From Epiperipatus broadwayi (lineage: Eukaryota > Onychophora > Udeonychophora > Euonychophora > Peripatidae): a DNA stretch of 64,000 bases. The position numbers were made by a program, and so were the translations under genes. The stretch covers positions 13,213,748-13,277,747 of the forward strand of contig JAQFVV010012400.1 of NCBI GenBank assembly GCA_028023455.1, written 5' to 3'. The stretch's first letter is position 1. Every line of letters starts with the position of its first letter. Below, piece after piece: positions 61,401 to 64,000 of this stretch. The notes below the pieces were generated by a model. It ran no database searches. It was not told where the DNA came from and was given only the letters and a program-made list of their open reading frames with translations.

Positions 61401-63668
61401 TAAATTACAATCTACTGGATATTCATTTTTCTTATAAATGATAGTATTTAAGTTCCCTTAATACAATATTTAACTATGACATGTTATATAATAGTCAAAT
61501 TCTTAACTGAGAACATGAAAATACTTATCCAAAATGTAAATATATGGAAACAAATGAAAACCAGTTTATTACAGATAAGATTCAAGCTTATTCTCTTTTG
61601 CAGTTAAGGTAATACTGTTGGGACTTGGCACAGCTGATGAAGAGACTTCTCCTGAAACTTGCAATGTGAGGCTTGTATTGTTAGAGTTCACAATTCAGAA
61701 TTTGGCTATTATATATATACATCTTATATCATAGATAAATAATAAGATAACAAAAAATGTTCAAATAATTCATTCATCATCATTATAATAATAAAAAGAA
61801 TAACAACAGCAATAATAATAATAAACATTAATTAATAGTGAAATGATAAGAAAAGAAAATATTATGTTTAGATAATAATAATCAACTTTTTATTTTTTAT
61901 ACTTACGGATGTATTTTAACTAAACTCATAATAAATTGCACTAAACAAATCTCTCCAGCTTCAATACCAGAAAGCAAGAGGGGAAGAACACTTTCTAAAG
62001 CTACAATAAGAATAAAAAATTTAATATAGTAATTTAAATGAAAAGATTATTGGAAACATAGATTTTAAAATATTATATAGAACTTATCTCAAAATTCACA
62101 TAAAAACGAATATTTAAAAAAAAAAAATCAGATTTTTATTCTGAATATTACTTATATAAAACATTCTTTAAAGCAGATTTTTGTAAAAAAACAACAACAA
62201 CAACAAAAAAAAAACAGCAGTTGGTCTTGAATAATAATACTCAAATCAGTTTGATTCAAGGTAAATATAACCTTCATATATCATTACAGTGAAGTCCTAC
62301 TCAAATCTCACACAAAACAAAATCATATTGTGTAGAATTAATAATCAATAAACAAAAAAAGATTATGTTCCAAAAGCTAATACACCTGGGTCTCGTTTTA
62401 CGCGATAGATAGGTTCCTCAGAAAACACGCGCAAACGAAATCGCGCAAAAATGGACATAACTTACATTGAAAAGGGGAGATGCGGTCTGTGATTTTTCAA
62501 AATTCGCATAAAAGCAAAGCACCAACGTAAAATTACTTTAAAATTCGCGCAAAAAAAAATAAGGAAATAAAATATGACTAATAAAAAATTTCAAATTTGA
62601 AAAAAATTGATACAAGACAAACTTTTTTTAAACTATAATATTTAATTTTATTCAAAATAATATATTTTTATGCATAATTTACATTTTTTTTATACATGTT
62701 TTAATTATTATCAATATTTGCCGAAAAACACATTCGTTTGCAAACTGAGGAAATACAACTAGCTCTAACTTCACACTCATGTTGAGTCAATGGATTTCTG
62801 GTGACAACGTAATTAATCTTTGAGACGATTATTTTATTAATTGTTTATGAACTTAGACTTACGATAATAAAAAGACATTTATTCACCACTGCTGGGAAAA
62901 ATTTAATTAAAACTAACAGCTAAAAATTAAATTCTTATTTTTTTAATTTTTTAATTTTCAATTCCGTTTAAAAATCAAATTTCATTTCACTGCTATTACT
63001 CATCTTTTAAAAATAAACTTGCTAAACACTAAATGATTAATAATTGATTATGTTCTTTTTTAAAAAGCAAAAACAGAATGTGATCTAAAATGCAAAATTA
63101 ACACGCACAATGTTTGAACAAATTTACATTATAATCTTGTAAAATTTAATGTGTGTATACATAAAATGTGGAAATTATGATTTTAATTTCATTATTTCAT
63201 AAAACCTTACTATTATAAAGCACTGAAAATATTGAAATTACTAAGATGAAAGTCGAATTCCAATAATGTGCTATTACTTTCAATATAACGTAAGTGTGCG
63301 AAATTTATTATTTAAAGTAATAGCGCATTATCGGACTTCGACTTCCGGTGAATTTCAAAATCGCGTAACTTCAAAATCGTGTTAAATAAGTCCACGTAAA
63401 AACAGACCCAGGTATAGTTTACTTTTACACTTATCATAATCTCAATTTTTATTAATAATTGAATAAATGTCTTAAAAACCGTGATGTCAGATATATCATA
63501 TAAGTTACAATTTTTTTCAATTTTTATTGCACTGAGCACACTGGATAAAGTTTCTCTACAGTCATGAAATGTATACTTCAGGTCATGATTTTCAACAGAC
63601 TTAAGTACAATAACATAATAATTTACTAACAAATGGAAATTTGTTTCAATTATTTTGTATAATGTCTT
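4371..63668 (-). CDS. IQCB1: IQCB1 (nephrocystin-5) orthologue, nine internal exons, partial at both ends
   Basis: Nine minus-strand exons join in phase into 354 codons without a stop. Seen: helical leucine-rich segments, then IQ motif IQAAYRGYKTR, a Lys/Gln-rich coiled coil, IQ motif IQALWKGYKER, and IQRQIRRWLAR, followed by an acidic helical segment. This order, spacing and local wording (for example LLLLMAE, LTDEE after a KKK run) match IQCB1 as I know it from vertebrates (about 600 residues), covering roughly its middle 350 residues. Family knowledge: IQCB1 binds calmodulin through IQ motifs, acts at the ciliary base/transition zone with CEP290 and is needed in sensory cilia; human mutations cause Senior-Loken syndrome. 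Start codon and first exons lie beyond 64000, and the C-terminal exons before position 1. All introns are GT-AG. Identification is from recall, not a search. Confidence 0.88.
5310..5766 (+). repeat. Left inverted copy of a ~680 bp dispersed repeat, part A
   Basis: It matches the reverse complement of about 9470-9920. Shared anchors include GAAGTTCAAATGTGATGATT, ACAACAATCAATGATC and CCTGCTTTTAGAAAACT. Part B of the same copy resumes at 6585 after a mariner insertion. Function unknown; no open frame is conserved between the two copies. Confidence 0.75.
5769..6582 (+). mobile_element. Internally deleted mariner element, 814 bp, with TIRs and TA duplication
   Basis: The ends are imperfect inverted repeats: CCCCAAAATAACCAGAAT on the left and TTCCAGTTATTTTTGGGTAA on the right, each flanked by TA. 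Inside, MAEKFDNVKFCFHLLKTTKK at 5963-6022 and MLKTYYKKA match a mariner transposase start, and a C-terminal remnant resembling CIAVNG-x-YFE-x-DKFIIL lies at 6476-6520. The centre is missing. It is inserted inside the ~680 bp repeat, whose uninterrupted other copy is at 9245-9920. Confidence 0.78.
6585..6800 (+). repeat. Left inverted copy of the ~680 bp repeat, part B
   Basis: Matches the reverse complement of about 9245-9465: ATAATTGCAGAATC, TCTGATAAATTTTGG, GAAAAATAAATAA, and GCATAAATTTAT followed by TACAAAGT. Joining 5766 to 6585 restores the arrangement seen in the other copy. Confidence 0.72.
6801..9240. other. Spacer between the inverted repeats; microsatellites and short hairpin
   Basis: Contains a hairpin at about 6820-6890 (CTGTTGACAAAAAAAAAAGT against TTTTTTTTTTGTTAATGTCAACAG), ATATAT runs, and a G-run near 8476. 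A B-box-like GGGTTCGAATACTGAG near 9013 hints at another worn tRNA-derived SINE, but no A box was convincing. No coding frame recognised. Confidence 0.5.
9245..9920 (-). repeat. Right inverted copy of the ~680 bp dispersed repeat, uninterrupted
   Basis: Reverse complement matches 6585-6800 (part B) and 5310-5766 (part A) in continuous order. Minus-strand open frame 9221-9409 falls in part B, but the frame is not kept in the other copy, so I do not call a gene. Confidence 0.75.
9921..10435. other. Low-complexity intron sequence
   Basis: Dominated by a long T run followed by an A run near 9998-10028, which creates mirror-image short open frames on both strands. Nothing else was recognised. Confidence 0.5.
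10440..10690 (+). repeat. Copy of the '~400 bp' dispersed tandem repeat family, partial
   Basis: It has AAGATCTAGGTGCAGTGCTC, GCCACAAGCTA, GGCATCCATTGATTATTC, GTGGCACTACTGTATGGAGA and GTGATCATGTGATGTTTA in the same order as the units at 15490-16620. Part of the centre (the GATATTGGATGAGTAGGCAT box) is missing. Confidence 0.75.
10691..11504. other. Intron sequence next to exon h, nothing recognised
   Basis: AT-rich. Only the donor and early intron of the host gene are identified at its right edge. Confidence 0.5.
11505..11653 (-). CDS. IQCB1: IQCB1 exon h, second IQ motif
   Basis: 149 bp, phase 1 to phase 0. Acceptor TTTTTTGCAG; donor GTGAAG, a less common but valid form. It encodes N-H-F-L-D-Q-E, then SAATKIQALWKGYKERKQF (IQ motif with Lys in place of the first Arg), then RIVAAVKIQRQ. 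The last three residues start a further IQ motif that is completed in the next exon. The vertebrate protein has the same order, with YRERKNF and then a second 'A-A-V-x-L-Q-R'. Confidence 0.94.
11654..13614. other. Intron sequence, nothing recognised
   Basis: A minus-strand acceptor tract for exon h lies at the left edge. The 71-codon plus-strand frame at 12703-12918 shows no family feature and is likely chance. A-rich runs and short AT microsatellites are present. Confidence 0.5.
13615..13722 (+). repeat. tRNA-derived SINE, copy 2
   Basis: GTGTTGGTGGTGGTCGAGAG, GCTGCCTTACAAACAGT and GGTTCGCATCCCGACC follow the same plan as copies 1 and 3, ending in an A run. A three-base expansion in the D-arm and an insertion before the B box show drift from the ancestral tRNA. 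Confidence 0.82.
14140..14215 (-). repeat. Second SINE type (tRNA-like), copy 1
   Basis: On the minus strand: GAGATAGTGTAATAGTTAAA is A-box-like and GAGTTCAAATACCC is B-box-like, about 25 bases apart. This matches the head-to-head pair at 14560-14760. The anticodon-arm region T-T-T-C-T-T-G-A-A-A is poorly paired, as in SINEs rather than working tRNAs. Confidence 0.62.
14581..14727. repeat. Perfect 73-bp-arm hairpin (two SINE heads, head to head)
   Basis: Bases 14581-14653 are the exact reverse complement of 14655-14727 with a single A between. Each arm carries a B-box-like GAGTTCAAATCCCC and the A-box-like stretch at the centre. Outside the perfect part, TAAGATTTGAA at 14570-14580 pairs again with TTCAAATCTTA near 14744 after a 15-base insertion on the right side. 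Confidence 0.93.
15485..15830 (-). repeat. ~400 bp repeat family, inverted unit
   Basis: On the minus strand this reads GATATTGAACTGGGTTCAGA, GAATTGAAAACATTATTGTG, AGTGCTCTCAGATATAAGGC, CTGATGAAGGCCACAAGCTA and GCATAAGAAATGGTCACCAT. That is the same order as the two plus-strand units that follow, so the locus is a tail-to-tail pair plus one extra unit. Confidence 0.8.
15831..16620 (+). repeat. ~400 bp repeat family, two head-to-tail units
   Basis: Unit 1 starts near 15820 and unit 2 near 16181, each opening with ATGTTTTAATGG. Both contain GAGCTTGGATTGAAAACATT and later the CTTCTAGCATCCATTG box. Unit 2 keeps AATGAAGGCCACAAGTTAGT, which unit 1 has lost. Head-to-tail layout is satellite-like. 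No open frame is shared. Confidence 0.8.
16621..17524. other. Intron sequence, nothing recognised
   Basis: AT-rich. The frame at 17147-17362 lacks features of a real gene and overlaps nothing conserved. Confidence 0.45.
17525..17620 (+). repeat. tRNA-derived SINE, copy 3 (best preserved)
   Basis: GCGTTGGTGGCTGAGTGG and TTAGCATGGCTGCC (A box), the anticodon stem-loop CTGC-CTTACAA-GCAG with anticodon position TAC, and GGTTTGCTTCCCGGCCGACA (B box and acceptor). The 5' GCGTTGG and 3' CCGACAC pair nearly fully. The loop would fit a Val(UAC) tRNA ancestor. An extra G before the B box and the dispersed copies speak for a SINE, not a gene. Confidence 0.82.
17621..21423. other. Intron sequence, microsatellites only
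   Basis: AT-rich with T and A runs (for example 19877-19890, 19950-19960) and an ATATAT tract near 18565. A weak inverted relation links 18420-18480 and 18545-18620 (AACCATACAAACT...ATTGTCAAGGCAA against ATTGCCTTGGCAAC), possibly a worn MITE. No coding frame recognised. Confidence 0.45.
21424..21566 (-). CDS. IQCB1: IQCB1 exon g, basic coiled coil
   Basis: 143 bp, phase 2 to phase 1. Acceptor CTTTACTTCAG; donor GTAAGA. The 47 residues are Lys/Gln/Glu-rich with heptad-like spacing: R-A-K-K-I-L-K-I, then QQKKLQVELKRQKELEHKR, then S-L-R-I-S-R-E, and finally K-L-L-E-L-V-P-A-G. The end pattern S-R-E then L-L-E-L-V-P matches the vertebrate protein's LSRELQLSMLEIV segment. It is predicted to be a long helix between IQ regions and may serve in partner binding. 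Confidence 0.92.
22040..22505. mobile_element. Hairpin element with ~85-125 bp arms around an unrelated ~235 bp centre
   Basis: Left arm 22043-22130 and right arm 22377-22502 are reverse complements: AGGGACCTCTACAGGTCTTA against TAAGACCTGTAGAGATCCCT, and AATATGCGCATGAAAA against TTTTCATGCGCATATT. The right arm has an extra TTACGTAATCAATGTGCGTT segment absent on the left but present in the copy at 570-690. The centre is less AT-rich and not repeated elsewhere in the window. Confidence 0.75.
22797..22987. mobile_element. MITE with ~75 bp terminal inverted repeats
   Basis: ATATGCCTATATAAAATACA pairs with TGTACTTTATATAGGCATAT, and CTTTGCTATA with TATAGCAAAG, leaving a 40 bp loop around 22875-22910. 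The outer ends AATCAAATATTCTA and TAGAATATTTTGATT also pair. Flanks are AT repeats, so the target duplication is unclear. Confidence 0.75.
23745..24445 (-). mobile_element. RTE-type LINE, 5' segment in inverted orientation
   Basis: On the minus strand this reads from an untranslated 5' part (24445 downward) into the start of an apurinic-endonuclease domain: a degenerate 'D-G-H-V-F-Y-Y-K' region, then W-K-N-S-L-V-E-I-N-G-V and V-V-Q-L at the left edge. The matching segment in the second LINE copy lies at about 44815-45225 on the minus strand and is not inverted there against its reverse-transcriptase part. The next residues of the domain begin on the plus strand at 24446. Confidence 0.75.
24446..26835 (+). 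pseudogene. RTE-type LINE, endonuclease end plus reverse transcriptase, dead
   Basis: Pieces in order: INSRYPMQIIQIYAS at 24448-24490; DFYMDVQKAFD; RIGKQMKDENAVGNFGYDNR near 24594-24650; KWTWKHPNEG; ILTNRKYIFQD; SDHQLVRWKIH (endonuclease C-terminus, with the conserved SDH). Then reverse transcriptase: AIKFMKGKAPSNEGII, NYISISVLL, EQAGFKR, FGFVDYKAF, VRQSDSISPK and GFADDVVVF with the catalytic Asp pair at 26122-26127. Finally the C-terminal 'R-C-M-L-G-V-T-R-R' and GYLHLPMD near 26785. Many stops and shifts. It belongs with the endonuclease-reverse transcriptases often mislabelled craniofacial development protein 2-like. Confidence 0.88.
26836..28900. other. Intron sequence, nothing recognised
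   Basis: AT-rich. The 83-codon frame at 28330-28581 has several repeats of a local phrase (CATTGC/TTGAAACTACAAATT at 28385 and 28520) that suggest an internal duplication rather than a gene. Confidence 0.45.
28902..29160 (+). pseudogene. C-terminal tail of a gypsy-type integrase
   Basis: The frame from about 28950 reads KLRKHINQLRKD, then an acidic linker, then PRPKREIKKSPHFKDYEL before the end. 'R-H-x-N-Q-L-R' followed by an 'R-x-x-R-x-I-K-x-P' tail is the usual end of gypsy-group Pol. A G/A-rich stretch CTCGGGGGAAG at 29151-29161 could be the polypurine tract. The rest of Pol is not found upstream, so the copy is 5'-truncated or rearranged. Confidence 0.55.
29162..29985 (+). repeat. Probable 3' LTR of the gypsy-type element
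   Basis: It follows the polypurine-like tract. The right half (29480-29985) is less AT-rich and holds three ~31-base units with CACTCGTGGTAGTGCA, CACTCATGGTAGTGC and CACTTGTGGAAGTGCA at 29820, 29851 and 29882. No second LTR is in the window to fix its borders, so both ends are approximate. Confidence 0.4.
29986..30317. other. Intron sequence before exon f, nothing recognised
   Basis: AT-rich. It contains the first part of the host intron after the GTATGT donor. Confidence 0.5.
30318..30427 (-). CDS. IQCB1: IQCB1 exon f, first IQ motif
   Basis: 110 bp, phase 0 to phase 2. Acceptor GATGTTTTAG; donor GTATGT. It encodes L-F-T-R-A-A followed by IIIQAAYRGYKTRKQI, a canonical IQ motif (IQxxxRGxxxR), and then a short helix L-N-S-A-F-A-Q-F-Q-R-L-Y. 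IQ motifs bind calmodulin or other EF-hand proteins without needing calcium. The vertebrate counterpart has the same motif at the same place, followed by a similar 'A-V-I-x-L-Q-R' helix. Confidence 0.93.
30428..31755. other. Intron sequence, nothing recognised
   Basis: AT-rich with an ATATAT tract near 31160. The minus-strand frame 31218-31424 has no recognised domain. Confidence 0.45.
31756..32650 (+). pseudogene. Decayed copy of an uncharacterised multi-copy invertebrate protein family
   Basis: The order of pieces is that of a family I know only as uncharacterised proteins repeated in several invertebrate genomes: a zinc-finger-like start D-K-F-C-Y-I-C-G-Q-F and VKKAYFYIL; W-A-P-H after a frameshift; PMAWRESSDHVSDFYFCITK; PNLPSALKPVPHNQELPVP near 32097-32150; LNDLV-like and LSKQKSDLLGSRL near 32320-32360; C-Y-D-I-D-G-L then FIDSSKDSLKQSC near 32500-32540; and PSIPLAHSVIMKENYDDL. 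Several stops and two shifts. Its function is not known to me; the copy number suggests a mobile or virus-like origin. Confidence 0.7.
32690..33830 (+). pseudogene. hAT-like (ZMYM-type) transposase fragment, dead
   Basis: YFIILDCIPDINYQE and MSLTLRYVSNGK at 32720-32800, then I-S-V-Y-E-Q-F-I-N. This is the conserved 'ILDxTPDxSxxEQMxLxLRYV' block of ZMYM/hAT-like transposases. Downstream A-E-N-D-G-A and a worn stretch near 33470-33560 may be the later blocks. Reading frame lost throughout. It starts abruptly after the preceding family, so the two may have been joined by insertion or deletion. Confidence 0.6.
33831..34252. other. Intron sequence before exon e, nothing recognised
   Basis: AT-rich with a T/A run near 33877-33896. 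Confidence 0.5.
34253..34361 (-). CDS. IQCB1: IQCB1 exon e
   Basis: 109 bp, entered in phase 2 and ending on a codon border. Acceptor TTTTTAAACAG; donor GTAAGA. Translation starts K-G-F-R-T-L-L-R-R-W and continues through a KDLKQLQILFDMG helix to N-K-M-K. The K-G-[FL]-R-x-L-L start and the following 'x-x-L-x-Q-L' helix match the IQCB1 segment just before the first IQ motif. It closes the helical N-terminal region. Confidence 0.9.
34362..36395. other. Intron sequence, nothing recognised
   Basis: It holds the acceptor of exon e at its left edge. No domain was seen in the frame at 35536-35757 on the minus strand. If the gypsy element that follows kept a 5' LTR, it would lie in the last few hundred bases here, but I could not define it. 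Confidence 0.4.
36404..39730 (+). pseudogene. Gypsy-type LTR retrotransposon, all main domains traceable, dead
   Basis: Possible primer-binding site TGGCGCAGTTGAC at 36404. Gag start MQDNMTFDIKNPGQWQIYVN at 36504, with ANRLCDLKPPEVISYEEL. Zinc knuckles CYCCDKTGHLIFKC (complete CX2CX4HX4C) and CFNCGLEGPLTKLC (His lost) near 37115-37215. Protease D-S-G-A-S near 37355. Reverse transcriptase with YMDD at 38154-38165. RNase H TDASEFGV near 38600. Integrase D-V-Y-S-K-W-V-K-Y near 39360 and a worn H-P-Q-S-N-G-I-A-E region near 39680-39710. Many stops and shifts separate the parts. Order protease-RT-RNase H-integrase is that of the gypsy group. Confidence 0.87.
39364..39605 (+). repeat. Perfect or near-perfect 121 bp tandem duplication inside gypsy integrase
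   Basis: 39364-39484 is repeated at 39485-39605 with no difference I could see, from ATATTCAAAATGGG through GACGAATAACAGAA. It duplicates the integrase start, and the two identical minus-strand peptides in the overlapping open frame reflect it. Much younger than the surrounding decay. Confidence 0.9.
40076..40150 (-). CDS. IQCB1: IQCB1 exon d (LLLLMAE helix)
   Basis: 75 bp, phase 2 to phase 2. Acceptor TTTATTCAG abuts 40150 and the donor is GTAAG at 40071-40075. Translation S-S-A-Q-L-L-L-L-M-A-E-Q-H-P-A-V-V-D contains LLLLMAE, the most recognisable string of this part of IQCB1. A plus-strand open frame across the same bases is a shadow. The exon sits between a gypsy element ending near 39730 and a compound palindrome starting near 40885. 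Confidence 0.9.
40885..42405. repeat. Compound palindrome: inverted arms with the outer right arm duplicated
   Basis: The left arm (40885-41290) is matched in reverse at 41640-42005 and again at 42015-42405. Anchors are CCAGACCAATTGGTTTCGAG against TCGAAACCAATTGGTCTGGG, GATAAGTGCAGTAAGAG, and AAGCAAGTCATATATA. The centre 41290-41620 is itself a hairpin carrying a ~400 bp family unit (ATCAATGGATGCCAGAAGAC against CCTTCTGGTATCCCTTGATT). Confidence 0.85.
42470..45225 (-). pseudogene. RTE-type LINE, second copy, dead
   Basis: Reads on the minus strand from about 45225 to 42470 and matches the copy at 23745-26835 part by part. It holds the endonuclease start with VKHTNGVEFIVNKSGR near 44920, M-Q-I-I-Q-V-Y-A-P near 44800, RGHRLVELAE near 44625, and the ILTNRK-like block near 44500. 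Then reverse transcriptase with NGDYLSHLDLADDVVVFA at 43205-43265 (FADD has become LADD), and the C-terminal W-R-R-E-A-R-D-Q-R-K-W-I-E-L block near 42500-42545. Unlike the first copy it is colinear. Many breaks. Confidence 0.85.
42536..42625 (-). repeat. 45 bp tandem duplication in the LINE 3' end
   Basis: TCTCTTCTCACATATCACCA and the 25 bases after it at 42536-42580 recur at 42581-42625 with one or two changes. It duplicates the codons just before the conserved W-R-R-E-A-R block. Confidence 0.82.
45226..52021. other. Long intron stretch; slightly GC-richer part at 45570-47460, otherwise nothing recognised
   Basis: At 45570-46270 and 46960-47460 the sequence is clearly less AT-rich than its flanks and holds short open frames (45591-45824 plus; 47247-47438 minus, with a helical IGEIKEDIEKHRGKLEYI segment). 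I recognise no family, and no splice sites join them to the host gene. They may be parts of an old LTR or other insert. A 12-G run sits at 47781. The remainder is AT-rich with microsatellites. Confidence 0.4.
52022..53359 (+). mobile_element. Merlin-type DNA transposon (ISXO2/IS1016-like), internally deleted
   Basis: Imperfect terminal inverted repeats of about 45 bp: CACTTGATGGCATT with TATGCAAAAACACATAAATA on the left against TTTCTGTGTTTTTGCATAGC and AATGCCATAAGTG on the right. The size of ~1.34 kb suits Merlin elements. Inside are a remnant C-L-C-G-K-L-M-R-L zinc-finger start, a linker helix and the DDE domain described in the next entry. The insert is much less AT-rich than its flanks, as expected for a recent or foreign element. 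Target duplication unclear. Confidence 0.82.
52385..53001 (+). pseudogene. Merlin/ISXO2-like transposase, frameshifted and lacking the second catalytic Asp region
   Basis: Pieces in three frames: FLQQNNVLLF and CLCGKLMRLEVCNF near 52420-52515; Y-S-W-N-C-D-E-L-T-L-D-H-A near 52600-52645; MMDEILFSRRKNHQGRMLPQ near 52682-52740, with the first catalytic Asp in M-D-E; then QQWIFRGLCWETGKCLLQPF. The last block, HIERIWGSLKWYKKQ then LDNYLCKFMWQH at 52825-52935, is the conserved ISXO2 C-terminal signature. The segment that should carry the second Asp (about 45-50 residues) is absent between the S-A-A-N-L-M and H-I-E-R blocks. Confidence 0.8.
53360..55030. other. Intron sequence, one short tandem repeat
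   Basis: Two imperfect units of about 47 bp at 53465-53550 share ACAAACATACATTCAC and a GTGACAGCC/GTGCCAGCC box. Otherwise strongly AT-rich. Nothing else recognised. Confidence 0.5.
55035..55215 (+). repeat. Diverged copy of the ~400 bp repeat family
   Basis: AAATCCAAACTTTTCACTGA then TGAAAACCATGAATCAGAAA, and later TTTATTGATTACTCAAG with ATTCTGGTACAGGATGATGA, follow the order of the family units at 10440 and 15490-16620 but with many changes. Confidence 0.5.
55216..56310. other. Intron sequence before exon c, nothing recognised
   Basis: AT-rich. The minus-strand frames at 55410-55622 and 56071-56265 show no domain, and their positions do not join the exon frame. Confidence 0.45.
56311..56406 (-). 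CDS. IQCB1: IQCB1 exon c
   Basis: 96 bp between TTATTTTAG (acceptor) and GTAAAT (donor), entered and left in phase 2. Translation is Y-I-L-S-E-L-G-E-D-V followed by LMSLLDALMYTFSVSTETVV. It fits the family segment with the pattern 'A-L-Y-S-I-L-D-E-V-I-F-K-L-F-S' leading into the next helix. The hydrophobic spacing is that of an amphipathic helix pair. The intron upstream is 5.5 kb and the one downstream is the largest here at 16.2 kb. Confidence 0.86.
56407..59290. other. Intron sequence, nothing recognised
   Basis: AT-rich. No exon with matching phase was found between exons c and b, whose frames join directly. Confidence 0.5.
59296..59500 (+). repeat. Third SINE type, tRNA head plus body
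   Basis: CATAGCTCAATTGGTTACAG is A-box-like and GGTGTAAGTTCCACTCC B-box-like, followed by an unrelated body with GAAGAAGAGTGGAG and CGAAAAGTTGTGGT. The A-to-B spacing is longer than in a working tRNA, as if the anticodon region has an insertion. Single copy in this window. Confidence 0.6.
59501..60640. other. Intron sequence, nothing recognised
   Basis: AT-rich with ATATAT tracts near 60410 and 60568. Confidence 0.5.
60641..61420 (-). pseudogene. 3' end of a second LINE type, with zinc-knuckle-like C-terminus
   Basis: The minus-strand open frame 61169-60750 reads RSKQNIRCKLIYDNSNES, then LLFKARTESLATREYTHKW, then VCKLCKEGIENIRYILIKYK and C-L-Q-A-E-K. The 'L-x-x-R-x-x-x-x-x-T-x-x-x ... C-x-x-C-x-x-x-x-E-x-x-x-H' pattern is the C-terminal finger of many LINE proteins; here the His position is replaced. 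Upstream WVRKVVRFAEDLDKDF is read after stops near 61290. It is distinct in sequence from the two RTE-type copies. 5'-truncated. Confidence 0.65.
61590..61700 (+). repeat. Possible SINE or LINE tail
   Basis: CAGCTGATGAAGAGACTTCT followed by CCTGAAACTTGCAATGTGAG is less AT-rich than its surroundings and resembles the 'gatgaag...gaaac' tails found in many SINEs. No tRNA head was found. Confidence 0.3.
61907..62000 (-). CDS. IQCB1: IQCB1 exon b
   Basis: 94 bp, entered in phase 1 and left in phase 2. Acceptor TTATTGTAG ends at 62001; donor is a consensus GTAAGT at 61901-61906. Translation runs L-E-S-V-L-P-L-L-L-S-G-I-E-A-G and ends Q-F-I-M-S-L-V-K-I-H. This matches the IQCB1 segment that ends in an LLQ-x-x-N-x-x-I-G type helix pair before the Ile-Asn-Ser-Gly-Asp turn in vertebrates. 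It is probably part of an armadillo/HEAT-like helical array. Both splice sites are strong and the phase fits on both sides. Confidence 0.85.
62383..63414. mobile_element. Tigger/pogo-like non-autonomous DNA transposon, 1,032 bp
   Basis: Terminal repeats CACCTGGGTCTCGTTTTACG and (reverse complement of the right end) TACCTGGGTCTGTTTTTACG are flanked by TA on both sides, the target of Tc1/mariner-superfamily elements. Subterminal CGCGCAAA, CGCGTAA and CGCGATA motifs recur near both ends, as in Tigger-like ends. A second inner inverted pair (AATGTGCTATTACTTTCAA near 63265 and AAAGTAATAGCGCATTAT near 63315) lies close to the right end. No transposase seen. It ends 95 bp from the donor of exon a. 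Confidence 0.8.
63509..63668 (-). CDS. IQCB1: IQCB1 exon a (first visible), N-terminal helical region
   Basis: The acceptor is a T-rich tract ending ACATAG at 63669-63674; the reading frame starts with K-T-L-Y and stays open for 53 codons plus one base. Translation contains NFHLLVNYY and ETLSSVLSAI, which fit the helical stretch of IQCB1 around the family's residues 110-160. The donor chosen is GTAACT just below 63509. Weaker upstream GTs (GTGTGC, GTGCAA) would give the same phase but a shorter exon that aligns less well in length. The frame joins the next exon as phase 1. This is the least conserved exon here, so it is less certain than the rest. Confidence 0.68.
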
Positions 63669-64000
63669 CTATGTAAAAATTTAAATAAAATATACTGCCA
63701 TGTTATGCAAGGTCTGACGTAGCTTTCAAACTGTATTAAAACAAACACATTATACAAATTCTGTCTTGTGTTAAAACTGAATAAGTTTACTGAGAGTGAA
63801 ACTGTATCACAGTAACACGATGATTTATGATGATTACCTATAGTGATTTGTATTTAAAAGAAACGGTCAAAGATTCTCGTTTAAAAAAAGTAATTCAAAA
63901 CTCCATTGACTTATATTTGGTCTTAGTGGTAATGTAACTGCCTGAAATGAAGTCAATCTAGTGCCCAGTTGTAAAACTAGACAATACATTGGTTCAAAAT
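63669..64000. other. Intron upstream of exon a, nothing recognised
   Basis: It holds the acceptor tract at its left edge. No earlier exon was found in these 330 bases. Confidence 0.5.

Noticed and set aside
63312-63632. 106-codon minus-strand frame taken as a complete small gene
   Set aside because: Its first 40 codons are the inner part of IQCB1 exon a; the upstream acceptor and phase match make it an exon, and the remainder runs past the donor into intron and the Tigger-like element.

Overview
This window is AT-rich animal DNA, probably invertebrate. It has long GT-AG introns, tRNA-derived SINEs, many decayed transposons and no bacterial-style gene packing. The species cannot be fixed from the sequence alone. 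A mollusc such as a cephalopod, or another large-genome invertebrate, is a guess and nothing more.

The only host gene I can support lies on the minus strand and fills almost the whole window. It is the middle part of an IQCB1 (nephrocystin-5) orthologue. Nine coding exons are visible in gene order: 63509-63668, 61907-62000, 56311-56406, 40076-40150, 34253-34361, 30318-30427, 21424-21566, 11505-11653 and 4371-4496. All have GT-AG borders and their phases chain without a break into 1,062 bp (354 codons). The order of parts matches the known family: helical N-terminal repeats, an IQ motif, a basic coiled coil, and a second IQ-rich stretch. The 5' exons lie beyond 64000 and the 3' exons before position 1. 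Introns run from 1.5 to 16.2 kb.

Everything else recognised is repeat DNA in those introns. 1-4370: a two-copy tandem repeat and a mariner pseudogene broken by a palindromic MITE and a SINE. 4497-11504: two inverted copies of a ~680 bp repeat, one split by an 814 bp mariner. 11654-21423: two SINE families, a perfect 73-bp-arm hairpin, and a ~400 bp tandem repeat family. 21567-30317: two hairpin elements, a LINE with a 5' inversion of the twin-priming type, and the tail of a gypsy element with a probable 3' LTR. 30428-34252: a decayed copy of an uncharacterised multi-copy protein family followed by a hAT-like fragment. 34362-40075: a gypsy-type retrotransposon with all main domains traceable but broken. 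40151-56310: a compound palindrome, a second LINE copy, and an internally deleted Merlin/ISXO2-like transposon. 56407-61906: a SINE and the 3' end of a second LINE type. 62001-63508: a 1.03 kb Tigger/pogo-like element close to an exon.

No transposon copy has an intact reading frame, so none looks able to move by itself. I saw no RNA gene, CRISPR array, promoter or CpG-island-like start that I could support.
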